Shown here: positions 40,424 to 49,485 of the stretch, one piece after another
How the letters are laid out: the number at the start of each line of letters is the position of its first letter
Numbering within the stretch: position 1 is the first letter of the stretch
From: Alistipes sp.
Lineage (GTDB): Bacteria; Bacteroidota; Bacteroidia; Bacteroidales; Rikenellaceae
Length of the DNA: 64,000 nucleotides
Assembly: GCA_017437045.1 (NCBI GenBank)
Contig: JAFSBY010000040.1
Span: forward strand, 62,001 to 126,000
Reading direction: 5' to 3'
The notes under the pieces: generated by a model
Told to the model about the DNA's origin: nothing
The model's database searches: none
What the model saw: only the letters and a program-made list of their open reading frames with translations
Position numbers and translations under genes: made by a program

Positions 40424-42952
40424 ATGAACGAACAAGAGATATTACAGAGTCTGAACGATGCGCAACGCGCTGCTGTTGTGGGTTTTGAGAAACCTTCGCT
40501 CATTATTGCCGGTGCCGGATCGGGCAAGACGCGTGTCTTGACCTCGCGCATTGCCTATATGATTGCGCAGGGGGTCAAGCCGTGGAATATCCTGGCCCTG
40601 ACCTTTACCAACAAGGCGGCGGCCGAGATGCGCGAACGTATCGAACAGATGATCGGTTCGTCGAGCCGTTACCTGCGTATGGGTACCTTCCACTCGGTCT
40701 TTTCGCGCATCCTGCGTGAGAATGCCGAGCGTATCGGCTACACCCAGGCCTTCACGATCTACGAGCCGAGCGATGTGAAGAATCTGCTGAAGACCATCGT
40801 CAAGGATATGCGTCTCGATGCCGATAAGTATAAGCCCAATGTGCTTGCTTCGCGCATCTCGATGGCCAAAAACGCGCTCATCACCGCCGGGGCATACCAA
40901 GCCAGTACGAGTTGTGCCGTTGAGGATCGGCAGGCCCGCATCCCCGAGTTTTGCAACGTCTACCACGAATATTGCCGTCGCTGCAAGCAGAACAATGCGA
41001 TGGATTTCGACGATCTGTTGTTGCAGACCAATATCTTGCTGAAGGATTGTCCTGAGGTGCTGGCTCAATATCAAGAGCAATTCCAATATATCTTGGTCGA
41101 TGAGTATCAAGATACGAACTACGCCCAGTATATCATCATTCGCCGCCTCTCGCAACTCCACGGCCGGGTCTGCGTGGTGGGAGACGATGCGCAGTCGATC
41201 TATTCGTTCCGTGGAGCGAAGATCGAGAATATCCTCTCGTTTCGCAACGATTATCCGACGGCCGAGGTCTTCAAATTGGAGCAAAACTACCGCTCGACGC
41301 GAACGATTGTCGAGGCGGCCAATTCGGTCATTACGCACAATCGCAAGAAGTTGCAGAAGGTTTGCTTCTCGCAGGGAGCTGTAGGTGAGAAGATTCGCAT
41401 CATGCGCGCCTATACCGACCGAGAGGAGGCCGAGTTGGTTGTTAGCGATCTGATTGATCGGGTGCGTGAGGCAGATGATCGGTGGTCCGAGGCGGTGATT
41501 CTGTATCGTACGAACAACCAATCGGCCGTCTTGGAGGATCAGTTGCGCCGCCGAACCATCCCCTATCGGATCTATAAGGGCTCCTCGTTCTACGACCATA
41601 AGGAGATCAAGGACCTGATGGCCTACCTGCGTTTGGTGATCAATCCGCGCGATGATGAGGCCTTCAAACGCATTGTGAATTACCCCGCGCGTGGCATTGG
41701 CGATACGACCATCCAGCGTATCGAGCAGTTGGCCGCCGAGCGAGGCCTCTCGATGTGGGCAGCAGTCGATCGGCTGGTTGAGGAGCAGGAGGCCAAGAAC
41801 GACCCCGTGCAACGCGCCATCGTGCGCAAGGTGACCGAGTTTGTCGCCCTGATTCGTTCGCTGTCGTTGGCCCGTACCGATAAGAGCCTCTATGAGTTTG
41901 GCTTGGAGGTGGCCAATCGTTCGGGTATTTTGGCACTCTATCGCGCCGAGAATCTGCCCGAGAATGCTACGGCTATTGCCAACATTGAGGAGTTGCTCAA
42001 CTCGATGCAGGAGTTTACCGAGCGGTGTGATGCCGAGATTCGCAATGGGGAGCGCGAACCGGAGGAGGTGGCCACGATCGAGGAGTGGCTGCAGGGGGTG
42101 ATGCTGATGACCGATGCCGATAACGACGACCCGGAGGACAACAACAAGGTGACCCTGATGACGGTCCACTCGGCCAAGGGGTTGGAGTATAAATATGTCT
42201 ATATCGTCGGCTTGGAGGAGAACCTCTTTCCCTCGCAACGCGCCATGGAGACCCCCGACGGCATGGAGGAGGAGCGACGCCTGTTCTATGTCGCTCTGAC
42301 GCGCGCCAAGGAGCGAGCCGTGATCTCCTATGCCGAGATGCGTTTCAAGTGGGGTAACATGGAGTTTTCGCGTCCGAGTTGTTTCCTGCGCGAGATCGAC
42401 TCACGCTATATTGATTCGGAGGTCGATTTCACGGCACAGCGGGTACGTCCCGAGCCCGAGGGTGAGGAGCCCCGCGCCATCGACGAACTGCGTCGCCGTT
42501 TCGACTATCGTTTCCAGCAACAACGCCAGCAGGGGGCCTCGGGAGGTGGCTTTGGCGGCTCGGCGAACCGTTTTGGTCGTCCGGCGGATGGGGAGTCGAA
42601 TCGGGCACAACGCTTCTCGCGCCAGAATGACCCCTATCGCAACACGTCGGGCACGAGCTATCCCCACCCCAAGACGCAATACGACGAGCGGCTGGAGCGG
42701 GCTATTTCGTCGCTCGGCAACGAGCAACGACGCACCTTGCGCTCGGTGGGCTCGGTGGGCTCTCCGGCCGGAGCTTCGACAGCCCCGGTCGGTGATTTCA
42801 CGGTGGGTGATCGGGTCGATCATGCGCTCTTTGGTGTGGGCGAGGTGGTCCGCATCGAGCGCATGGCGGGCGATATGAAATTGGTGGTTGATTTTCAGAA
42901 GGTGGGGCAGAAGACCCTGCTGGCCAAATTTGCCAAACTGCGTAAATTGTAA
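40424..42952 (+). CDS. ATP-dependent 3'-5' DNA helicase, UvrD/PcrA family
   Basis: 842 residues from ATG 40424, preceded by AAAGG. Superfamily 1 motifs: Q motif LNDAQRAAV, Walker A GAGSGKT (about 28-34), Ia TFTNKAA, II LVDEYQDTNY, III VGDDAQSIYSFRGA, IV EQNYRST, V VHSAKGLEY, VI YVALTRAKERA. The C-terminus carries a Gly/Ser/Arg-rich linker (about 690-770) and a Tudor-like domain (VGDRVDHALFGVGEVVRIE). It unwinds DNA in nucleotide excision and mismatch repair and clears RecA. nth follows 5 bp later, giving a repair pair. Confidence 0.95.
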   Translation: MNEQEILQSLNDAQRAAVVGFEKPSLIIAGAGSGKTRVLTSRIAYMIAQGVKPWNILALTFTNKAAAEMRERIEQMIGSSSRYLRMGTFHSVFSRILRENAERIGYTQAFTIYEPSDVKNLLKTIVKDMRLDADKYKPNVLASRISMAKNALITAGAYQASTSCAVEDRQARIPEFCNVYHEYCRRCKQNNAMDFDDLLLQTNILLKDCPEVLAQYQEQFQYILVDEYQDTNYAQYIIIRRLSQLHGRVCVVGDDAQSIYSFRGAKIENILSFRNDYPTAEVFKLEQNYRSTRTIVEAANSVITHNRKKLQKVCFSQGAVGEKIRIMRAYTDREEAELVVSDLIDRVREADDRWSEAVILYRTNNQSAVLEDQLRRRTIPYRIYKGSSFYDHKEIKDLMAYLRLVINPRDDEAFKRIVNYPARGIGDTTIQRIEQLAAERGLSMWAAVDRLVEEQEAKNDPVQRAIVRKVTEFVALIRSLSLARTDKSLYEFGLEVANRSGILALYRAENLPENATAIANIEELLNSMQEFTERCDAEIRNGEREPEEVATIEEWLQGVMLMTDADNDDPEDNNKVTLMTVHSAKGLEYKYVYIVGLEENLFPSQRAMETPDGMEEERRLFYVALTRAKERAVISYAEMRFKWGNMEFSRPSCFLREIDSRYIDSEVDFTAQRVRPEPEGEEPRAIDELRRRFDYRFQQQRQQGASGGGFGGSANRFGRPADGESNRAQRFSRQNDPYRNTSGTSYPHPKTQYDERLERAISSLGNEQRRTLRSVGSVGSPAGASTAPVGDFTVGDRVDHALFGVGEVVRIERMAGDMKLVVDFQKVGQKTLLAKFAKLRKL

Positions 42953-42957
42953 TCCTT

Positions 42958-43605
42958 ATGCGAGTCAAAGAGCGTTACGAGGCGGTGATCGCCTATTTTC
43001 AGCAGGCCATGCCGACGGCCGAAAGTGAGTTGCACTTCGAGAATCCCTGGCAGCTGCTTGTTGCCGTGGTCCTTTCGGCACAGTGCACCGACAAGCGGGT
43101 CAATATGACCACACCGGCCCTCTTCGAGGCCTTCCCGACACCCGAAGCGATGGCGGCGGTCTCGGCCGAGGAGATCTTCCCCTATATCCGTTCGATCTCC
43201 TACCCGAACAACAAAGCCAAACACCTGGCTGCGGCAGCCCGCATGCTCTGTACAGAGTTTGGCGGTCAGGTCCCCGACGATCTGGAGCAGCTGCAACGAT
43301 TGCCAGGCGTGGGGCGCAAGACGGCCAATGTTCTGGGGGCGGTGTTGTGGAACCGCGAGGTGATGCCGGTCGATACGCATGTCTTTCGGGTGGCCGAGCG
43401 TATTGGTCTGACCACCGGGTCGAAAACCCCGTTGCAGACCGAGCTGACCCTCTCGAAGCAAATTCCCGGCCACCTGTTGCCTGTGGCACACCATTGGCTC
43501 ATTCTGCATGGACGTTATGTCTGCTTGGCACGTGCCCCCAAATGTGCCTCGTGTGGCATCAGTGCATGGTGCCGATACTATGCCAAAAGTCGGATTGAGA
43601 GGTAG
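42958..43605 (+). CDS. nth: Endonuclease III
   Basis: 215 residues. Helix-hairpin-helix LPGVGRKTA, catalytic K121 and D139 (PVDTHVFR), and a [4Fe-4S] site C189-x6-C196-x2-C199-x5-C205. It is a DNA N-glycosylase/AP lyase that removes oxidised pyrimidines in base excision repair. It lies 5 bp after the helicase gene and is probably co-transcribed. Confidence 0.96.
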   Translation: MRVKERYEAVIAYFQQAMPTAESELHFENPWQLLVAVVLSAQCTDKRVNMTTPALFEAFPTPEAMAAVSAEEIFPYIRSISYPNNKAKHLAAAARMLCTEFGGQVPDDLEQLQRLPGVGRKTANVLGAVLWNREVMPVDTHVFRVAERIGLTTGSKTPLQTELTLSKQIPGHLLPVAHHWLILHGRYVCLARAPKCASCGISAWCRYYAKSRIER

Positions 43606-43630
43606 ATTTGGCGGTTTTTACAAAAAAATG

Positions 43631-43638
43631 TATCTTTG
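43631..43638 (+). promoter_or_regulatory. -7 element TATCTTTG abutting ATG 43645
   Basis: Matches TAnnTTTG with only 6 nt to the ATG. Transcription would begin about 2 nt before the start codon, giving an almost leaderless mRNA. Confidence 0.5.
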
Positions 43639-43644
43639 TGGCCG

Positions 43645-44667
43645 ATGGAACTGAATAAAGAGCATATCGAACAACTTCGCACGTTGTTGGCCGAGCCGCA
43701 ACAGATCGTCATCGTGTCGCATACGAATCCCGACGGAGATGCCGTAGGGTCGTCGATGGCGTGGGCCGAAGCCCTGCGCAGCATGGGTCACACGGTACAT
43801 TGTGTCGTACCGAACCGCTATCCCTATTTCCTGAATTGGATGCCGCAGATCAAGGATGTGCTCATCTTTAAGGATCAGCCCGAGGCTGCCAAAGCGGCCA
43901 TCGATACGGCAGATCTGATCTTCTGCCTTGATTTCAACGATGTTTCGCGCCTGGAAATCTTGACCGAAACGTTGGCAACCAATACGACGGCTCGTCGCGT
44001 GCTGATCGATCACCATCTCTCGCCGGCCGAAGGGTTCGATCTGACCTTCTCCCATCCGGACTCCTCCTCGACCTGTTTTTTGGTCTACTCGATTATCGAG
44101 GCCCTGCTGGGTGTGGAGGTGATCACGCGCCCGATGGCCGAGCAGCTCTATGTGGGCATGATGACCGATACGGGCAATTTTGCCTTCTCGTTCCTCACCC
44201 CCGAATTGTTCCGCGCCGTGGCGGTGCTGCTCGAGCGGGGTATTGTGATTCCCGACATCCATAATCAGGTCTATAATGCCTATACGGCGGGTCGTGCCCG
44301 TCTGTTCGGGTATGCCATCAACCGCAAGATGGAGCTGATCCACAACGGCCGTGTCGCCTACATGTCGCTCAAAGAGAACGAGATGCGTCGCTTCGGCTTC
44401 CAGCAGGGCGATTCCGAAGGCTTTGTCAATTATCCGCTGACGATCAAGAAGGTGAAGATGTCGGTGATGTTCTTGGAGCACACCAACTTCATTCGTGTTT
44501 CGCTCCGTTCGCGCGGCCAGGTCGATGTGAACCTCTTTGCACGTCGCTATTTCAATGGTGGCGGGCATAAGAATGCGGCCGGCGGAAAGTCGTTTGTCTC
44601 GATGGAGGAGACGATCGAGCACTATATCCGTTCGGTCGAGGAGTTTGCCGCCGAGGGCTATTTGTAG
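43645..44667 (+). CDS. DHH-family phosphoesterase (NrnA-like nanoRNase / pAp phosphatase)
   Basis: 340 residues from ATG 43645. DHH domain motifs HTNPDGDAVGSS, CLDFND and IDHHLSP; C-terminal DHHA1 motif GGGHKNAAGG. NrnA degrades oligoribonucleotides of 2-5 nt, and related enzymes also convert 3'-phosphoadenosine 5'-phosphate to AMP. A c-di-AMP phosphodiesterase role (as GdpP or DhhP) is another possibility for this family; no GGDEF-like or PAS domain is present. It may be transcribed from its own promoter or with nth. Confidence 0.87.
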   Translation: MELNKEHIEQLRTLLAEPQQIVIVSHTNPDGDAVGSSMAWAEALRSMGHTVHCVVPNRYPYFLNWMPQIKDVLIFKDQPEAAKAAIDTADLIFCLDFNDVSRLEILTETLATNTTARRVLIDHHLSPAEGFDLTFSHPDSSSTCFLVYSIIEALLGVEVITRPMAEQLYVGMMTDTGNFAFSFLTPELFRAVAVLLERGIVIPDIHNQVYNAYTAGRARLFGYAINRKMELIHNGRVAYMSLKENEMRRFGFQQGDSEGFVNYPLTIKKVKMSVMFLEHTNFIRVSLRSRGQVDVNLFARRYFNGGGHKNAAGGKSFVSMEETIEHYIRSVEEFAAEGYL

Positions 44668-44731
44668 CCTTGTGGGGGAGGGCTGACCCTCGTTTTGGCT
44701 TGTTGCTCAACCTAATCTTACCAATATACCG

Positions 44732-46108
44732 ATGAAACGAACGCTGCTATTGTTGTTTCTCTTGTTCCCGTTGCTGCTTGCTGCACAAGAGGGGACATGG
44801 AGTGGCACGCTCCAAGTGCAAGGCTTGAAATTGCGCTTGGTCTTTCACCTGCAACCGACTGCCGAGGGTTGGCAGGCGACGATGGATAGCCCCGATCAAG
44901 GCGTTCGTGGCATTCCGATCGACTCGTTGCAGGTCTCTGCGATGGGGGTTACGTTGCAAGTCACGCCACTCAAGGCCCGTTTTGAGGGGGCTATGTTGAG
45001 TAGCGAATTGCTGATGGGTACCTTCTCACAACAGGGCTTTCAAGCCCCTTTGATGCTCAAACGGGGTGAGCCCGAACGGCCACGTCGTCCGCAAGAGCCG
45101 CAGAAGCCCTATCCGTATGCCGAGCAGGAGCTGACCTTTGCCAGCCGCGAAGCGGGGATTACGCTGTCGGGCACGCTGACGATACCCGAGGGGGCGGGAC
45201 CCCATCCGGCGGTGATACTGGTGACCGGCAGCGGCACCCAGAACCGCGACGAGGAGATCATGGGGCATAAACCCTTCTTGGTGTTGGCCGATCGGCTGAC
45301 GCGTGCAGGGTATGTCGTCTTCCGCTACGATGATCGCGGCTACGGAGCCTCGAAGGAGGAGGCTGCACAGTGGGCCCATACGACGACCCACCACCTGATG
45401 CTCGATGCGTTGGGGGCTTTTGATGCCTTGCAACACCATCCGAAGGTCGATCCTGCCCGCATCGTGGTCGGTGGTCATAGTGAGGGTGGAACGATTGCCG
45501 TGATGGCGGCCACGACCGAGCCGCGGGTGGCAGGCGTTGTTTCGTTGGCCGGCATGATGACCTCGGGGGCTGAATTGCTGGCGACGCAGAATCGTGCGCT
45601 GATGTTGGCACAGGGCCTTCCGGCAGGGGTCGTTGAGGGCTATGTGCGCGCCTTGGAGCGGCTCTATGCCACCTGGCAAAAAGAGTCGCCGGAGGCGGTG
45701 ACAGCCGATATGGATCGTCTGGTGGCCGAGATTACGGTCGGAGAGCCGCTGCCCACGCCGTTGGTGGAGAATCTGAAACAGGTGGCTGCCGGAGCGCAAA
45801 ATCCCTGGCTCTATTATTTTGTGCGGCTCGATCCGTTGGCCCATATTGAGCAGCTGGGTGAGCGTCCGCTCTGGGCAGCGAATGGTACGAAGGATCTGCA
45901 AGTCGATGCCGAGCAGAATCTGGGGCGGTTGGAAAAGCTCGGTCGCTCGTCGGTCGTAACGCGTCGTTTTGAGGGATTGAACCACCTCTTTCAGCCTTGC
46001 GAGCGGGGCGTAGTGGCCGAGTATGGGCAGATCGAGATCACCTGCTCGGAGGAGATGATGCAGGCGTTGATCGGTTGGTTAGATCAGACATTTTCGGTAG
46101 CACGCTAA
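44732..46108 (+). CDS. Secreted alpha/beta hydrolase
   Basis: 458 residues. Signal peptide (MKRTLLLLFLLFPLLLAAQ), an N-terminal beta domain (about 20-110, GTWSGTLQVQGLKLRLVFHL) found before many Bacteroidetes hydrolases, then an alpha/beta hydrolase fold: oxyanion region VTGSGTQNRD, nucleophile S250 in GGHSEGG, probable acid D388 and base H418 (GLNHLF). It is probably an esterase or peptidase of the S9/S33 type acting in the periplasm; the substrate is unknown. Confidence 0.85.
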   Translation: MKRTLLLLFLLFPLLLAAQEGTWSGTLQVQGLKLRLVFHLQPTAEGWQATMDSPDQGVRGIPIDSLQVSAMGVTLQVTPLKARFEGAMLSSELLMGTFSQQGFQAPLMLKRGEPERPRRPQEPQKPYPYAEQELTFASREAGITLSGTLTIPEGAGPHPAVILVTGSGTQNRDEEIMGHKPFLVLADRLTRAGYVVFRYDDRGYGASKEEAAQWAHTTTHHLMLDALGAFDALQHHPKVDPARIVVGGHSEGGTIAVMAATTEPRVAGVVSLAGMMTSGAELLATQNRALMLAQGLPAGVVEGYVRALERLYATWQKESPEAVTADMDRLVAEITVGEPLPTPLVENLKQVAAGAQNPWLYYFVRLDPLAHIEQLGERPLWAANGTKDLQVDAEQNLGRLEKLGRSSVVTRRFEGLNHLFQPCERGVVAEYGQIEITCSEEMMQALIGWLDQTFSVAR

Positions 46109-46130
46109 CGTGCTCCTCCCTCCCATCAAA

Positions 46131-46172
46131 AGGGGCTGCCCAACAAAGATGTTGCGACAGCCCCTATTTTTC
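46131..46172. terminator. Bidirectional terminator
   Basis: Arms AGGGGCTG.CCAAC (46131-46144) and GTTGCGACAGCCCCT (46151-46165), then TATTTTTC. It separates two convergent genes and belongs to the same hairpin class as 31551 and 59942. Confidence 0.8.
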
Positions 46173-46187
46173 GCGTAGGCCTACCCC

Positions 46188-47450
46188 TTACTCCTTGACG
46201 AGCTTCTTGGTCGGGTCGATCGCTAAGAAGAGCACAGCCGAGATGACCAGCATGCCCGCAATGGCAAAGAGTGGTGCATTGTAGTCTCCATCGGGCATTG
46301 CCTCGGATTTGGTCGCCTCGATCAGATAACCGAAGGCCGTGGCACAGATAAAGCCACCGATATTGCCCGCCGTATTCATCGCACCCGATACGGCACCCGA
46401 GTAACGGCCACCGATGTCGCTACAGATGGCCCATGCCGAGGGCAACATCAGGTCGATCACACCAAAGGCCAACGAGAGGAAGATGAAGACCTCGGTCTTG
46501 CCCGGAATGTAGGCGGCCAGGAACATAAAGAGGGCCGAGACGGCCAAACCGCCGACACCCAGCAGACGACGGCCCACCTTCAAGCCATATTTGACCGAGA
46601 AGCGCGACGAGAGGTATCCTCCGGCGATGTTGCCCACCATCGACATGACGAATGGAATGGCAATGACGTAGGTCAAAGCCTCCTTCTCAAAGCCTCGTCC
46701 CACCTCCATGAATCGGGGGAACCACGAGAAGAAGAACCAGCTGCCCCAAGCGTAGAAGAAGTACATGGCCAGGATCAGCCAGAATTGGCGGTTGTGCAGC
46801 ATGGCGCGCCAGGGCACCTTCACCTTGTCCGCCTTGCGCGAAGCCTCTTCGGGCAGTTCGGCCAACTCTGCGTCGGTGATGCCCTTCACATCGGCCGGGC
46901 GGTTACGATACCACAGATACCAACCAATGGCCCAAATGACCCCGACAGCTGCCAGGATATAGAAGGCCCATCGCCATCCCAAATAGTGCAACACGGGGAG
47001 TACGATAAAGGGGGTCAGAGCACCGCCCATGCGGCTGGCTGCCCAGATGTAGCCTTGTGCCGTGGAGGTCTCGTGTTGCTTGAACCATTTGACCACAACT
47101 CCCGTCATACAGGGGTAGGAGCCCGCCTCACCGATACCGAACATGAAGCGGATGACCAACAACGATCCGAAGCCCCAGGCCAAGCCCGTTAAACCCGTAA
47201 AGATCGACCACCACAGCACAATGAGGGCCAGCACCAAGCGATAGCCTCGCTTATCGCCCCAGACGCCCAGCGGCACCTGCATCAGTCCATACGAAATCGT
47301 AAAGACCGACATGACCCATCCCCACTGAATGTCGTTCAGGTGCAGATCGGCGATGATATCCTTCGAGGCCATCGTGATGTTGATGCGATCCAGGAAGGTG
47401 ATCACGCTGATCAAGACCAGCAGCAGGAGGGTTATATTGCGTTTTTTCAT
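46188..47450 (-). CDS. MFS transporter, anion:cation symporter type
   Basis: 420 residues, twelve membrane segments. The opening VLISVITFLDRINITMA is the start of segment 1 with a conserved R-N pair; GVWGDKRGYR is the MFS loop 2-3 motif; RFMFGIGEAGSYPCM matches the hexuronate/phthalate (ACS) group. Such carriers import organic anions such as sugar acids with protons or sodium. It is 38 bp downstream of the racemase-like gene, and the pair probably handles one substrate (inference). Confidence 0.85.
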   Translation of the reverse strand: MKKRNITLLLLVLISVITFLDRINITMASKDIIADLHLNDIQWGWVMSVFTISYGLMQVPLGVWGDKRGYRLVLALIVLWWSIFTGLTGLAWGFGSLLVIRFMFGIGEAGSYPCMTGVVVKWFKQHETSTAQGYIWAASRMGGALTPFIVLPVLHYLGWRWAFYILAAVGVIWAIGWYLWYRNRPADVKGITDAELAELPEEASRKADKVKVPWRAMLHNRQFWLILAMYFFYAWGSWFFFSWFPRFMEVGRGFEKEALTYVIAIPFVMSMVGNIAGGYLSSRFSVKYGLKVGRRLLGVGGLAVSALFMFLAAYIPGKTEVFIFLSLAFGVIDLMLPSAWAICSDIGGRYSGAVSGAMNTAGNIGGFICATAFGYLIEATKSEAMPDGDYNAPLFAIAGMLVISAVLFLAIDPTKKLVKE

Positions 47451-47488
47451 CCTTTTGACACGCGTTTAGGTGTTTTCCCTTCGAAAGG

Positions 47489-48145
47489 TTAGATCAGCCC
47501 CTTCTCCTTCAGATAGGCCTTCAAGCCCTCGACACCCAGCAACGGACTCGAAAGGACAATCTTACCGGTCATCTCGGCCAATTTCTGCTCCATGGCGGCC
47601 ATCGACCCTTGTGCCAGCACGATCACATCTACCTTGTCGGCCAGCGTTTTGGCCTCCTCCTCGATTAGGGCGTCGTGCGTTGCCTTATCGGCACCAAAGG
47701 CACCCTTGGCAAGGCCCTCGACCACCTCGATCTCGACATGCGCCTCCTCGGCCTTGTCCATGAGCAGCTGTACGGTCGGCTCCAGGGTTGTGGGCAGCGT
47801 AGCGATCACACCGATCCGCTTACCGGCGCGCACCGCCTTCTCGGCCATCGGGCCATCGATGCGGAAAACCTTCACCGGTGCGATCAGATCGCCCATCTCG
47901 GCCACCTTACCTACCGACGAGCAGCAGTTGAAGACCACGTCGGCCCCCGAATCGGCCGCTGCGATGTAGTAGTTGATCAGGCGACGACGCACGGCCGGGG
48001 TCACAGCGTTGTTGGCAATGACCTCTTGGATGAGCGAATCATCGGCAATGTGGTTGAGTTTCACCTCGGGAAGATGCTCTGCAAAGAGCTTGGTCAGCGG
48101 CTCGACGAGCGCCATGGCCGTATGTACGGCAACGATACGAATCAT
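47489..48145 (-). CDS. Asp/Glu/hydantoin racemase-fold protein
   Basis: 218 residues. The two-lobed racemase fold shows the first cysteine site in FNCCSSVGK (C74/C75) and GVIATLPTT at the start of the second half. The second cysteine, expected in a motif like LGCAGM, is replaced: VLAQGSMAAM (Q179-G-S181). Two-base racemisation is therefore doubtful; one-cysteine relatives include decarboxylases and isomerases. It precedes the organic-anion carrier in the same operon, so a catabolic role is likely. Confidence 0.78.
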   Translation of the reverse strand: MIRIVAVHTAMALVEPLTKLFAEHLPEVKLNHIADDSLIQEVIANNAVTPAVRRRLINYYIAAADSGADVVFNCCSSVGKVAEMGDLIAPVKVFRIDGPMAEKAVRAGKRIGVIATLPTTLEPTVQLLMDKAEEAHVEIEVVEGLAKGAFGADKATHDALIEEEAKTLADKVDVIVLAQGSMAAMEQKLAEMTGKIVLSSPLLGVEGLKAYLKEKGLI

Positions 48146-48187
48146 AGTTTATCAGTTTTTAGGTTGATTGGACAGGTTATAGTTGCT

Positions 48188-48195
48188 CAAAAATA
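48188..48195 (-). promoter_or_regulatory. Promoter -7 element TATTTTTG for the racemase-like/MFS operon
   Basis: Matches TAnnTTTG on the minus strand, about 43 bp before ATG 48145. Confidence 0.5.
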
Positions 48196-48246
48196 CAAAT
48201 TTTTTTGGAATAATATGCTTTTTGGTATACCTTTTCGATTTTTTTG

Positions 48247-48254
48247 TATTTTTG
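48247..48254 (+). promoter_or_regulatory. Promoter -7 element TATTTTTG for the 6S-like RNA
   Basis: Matches TAnnTTTG. It predicts a transcript start near 48259, about 20 nt before the outermost paired base of the rod structure. Confidence 0.5.
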
Positions 48255-48277
48255 TACTGAAATATTGATTTTACGCG

Positions 48278-48453
48278 GAAAGTGTAAGTTTATTCTCGAA
48301 TTACGAACGTAGGAAATTCGAATCACAGAGAGAATAGGCGGACATGATCTCGCGTCATACCTGCATAGGTATGGCGTGGGGCTGTTGCTTGTTTTATCTG
48401 TGAGGTTCCCTACGACCTGTAATTCTAAAATAAGCCTTCAGCACCACGCTTTC
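48278..48453 (+). ncRNA. Rod-shaped structured RNA, candidate 6S RNA
   Basis: A long imperfect hairpin fills most of 48146-48503. Nested pairs: GAAAGTGT (48278-48285) with ACGCTTTC (48446-48453); AAGTTTATT and GAATTAC (48286-48304) with GTAATTC and AATAAGCCTT (48419-48438); CGTAGG (48308-48313) with CCTACG (48409-48414); TCACAGA (48323-48329) with TCTGTGA (48397-48403). Then comes an open bubble (48330-48350 / 48379-48396) and a closed 12-bp end hairpin (48351-48362 / 48367-48378). A closing stem, central bubble and terminal hairpin at about 180-200 nt is the plan of 6S RNA, which binds RNA polymerase. A long leader for the gene at 48504 is the alternative. Confidence 0.5.
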
Positions 48454-48503
48454 TTTGTTGTTTTACCATATCGAGGTGCGGATATATTCATACATTTATT
48501 TTT

Positions 48504-49019
48504 ATGTATTGTAAAAATTGTGGAAAGGAGGTAAATGCACTTGCCTCGGTGTGTGTGTCGTGTGGAGTTTCGGTTGGAAAAGGGAACTCCTATTGTGCTG
48601 ATTGTGGGGCTCAGTTAGACCCTTATGCTACTGTTTGTGGGAAATGCAATAAAGCCATTCAAACTGTTAATATGGCGCAACAGGGTGGGGTCGATTCGTT
48701 TGGCGGAGCCATTCGTTCGTGTTGGACAAAGTATGCCACGTTCAAGGGCCGAGCTAATCGCTGCGAATATTGGTATTGGGTGTTGTTTACCGCGATTTTT
48801 GCGTGGATTCCCTTTATTGGTGAGATTGCAAGCCTTGTCTTCCTCGTTCCATCTTTGGCGGTAGTTGTCAGACGCTTACATGATATTGGAAAGAGTGGTT
48901 GGTGGTATCTGTTTGTGTTGATTCCTATTGTAGGTTGGATTCTGTTGATTGTATGGTTCTGTACTGCCAGCCAGGAGGGTGAAAATAAGTATGGTCCCAA
49001 TCCGAATACGCTTTCGTAA
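48504..49019 (+). CDS. Zinc-ribbon DUF805 membrane protein
   Basis: 171 residues. Two N-terminal zinc ribbons, CKNCG..CVSCG and CADCG..CGKCN (residues about 3-53), then a DUF805 domain (about 70-165: FGGAIRSCWTKYATFKGRANRCEYWYW, RLHDIGKSGWW) with three to four membrane segments. DUF805 proteins are widespread and uncharacterised. Base composition is clearly lower in GC than in the flanking genes, which suggests later arrival. It is followed by another small gene 29 bp later. Confidence 0.82.
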   Translation: MYCKNCGKEVNALASVCVSCGVSVGKGNSYCADCGAQLDPYATVCGKCNKAIQTVNMAQQGGVDSFGGAIRSCWTKYATFKGRANRCEYWYWVLFTAIFAWIPFIGEIASLVFLVPSLAVVVRRLHDIGKSGWWYLFVLIPIVGWILLIVWFCTASQEGENKYGPNPNTLS

Positions 49020-49048
49020 GTATAATCATTTTATAAGAAAAATAAATT

Positions 49049-49468
49049 ATGAGCACAGACCTGTTAAATGGAGAACGATTGCTGACAAAAGCTGCATGTT
49101 ATCACAATAAAAGCTTCTTCAATATGCAATCCGGTACATTTTATGTGACCAATTATCGTTTTATTTTTGCCCGACCTTCTAAAACGGCACGCTTTTTTTT
49201 GGGAGGTGGCCTGATTGATCAGTTGGGTGGATTGAAAGGAACAGAGGTGGCTTTTGAGATCCCTCTGAAGGATATCAAAGGTTTTTTTAAGAAGAAAAAG
49301 CTCTCCTCGTATTATTTGTTAAAAACTACGACATCAGAATATAAAATTCAGATGAAGGCTTTTACGATGGATTGGCTTCCGATCTTTAAGGAGGCCGTAT
49401 CGCAATCTGTATCGGGAACAGTCGTTGATTCCGAGTTCCCATACGGAGGTTTTATAGTGCAGGATTAA
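49049..49468 (+). CDS. Small GRAM/PH-like domain protein
   Basis: 139 residues, no signal or membrane segment. The strand pattern LLTKAACYHNKSFF..GTFYVTNYRFIFAR..FEIPLKDIKGFFKKK fits a GRAM or bacterial PH fold, which often sits at membranes. It is AT-rich like its neighbour at 48504 and probably shares its transcript. Function unknown; working with the DUF805 protein is inference. Confidence 0.6.
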   Translation: MSTDLLNGERLLTKAACYHNKSFFNMQSGTFYVTNYRFIFARPSKTARFFLGGGLIDQLGGLKGTEVAFEIPLKDIKGFFKKKKLSSYYLLKTTTSEYKIQMKAFTMDWLPIFKEAVSQSVSGTVVDSEFPYGGFIVQD

Positions 49469-49485
49469 CCTTTTCGATCTTCAAT

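Noticed and set aside
40400-40424. Upstream TTG starts for the helicase (40400) and the DHH phosphoesterase (43636)
   Set aside because: Both TTG codons lie inside TATCTTTG promoter elements, so they would not be within the mRNA.
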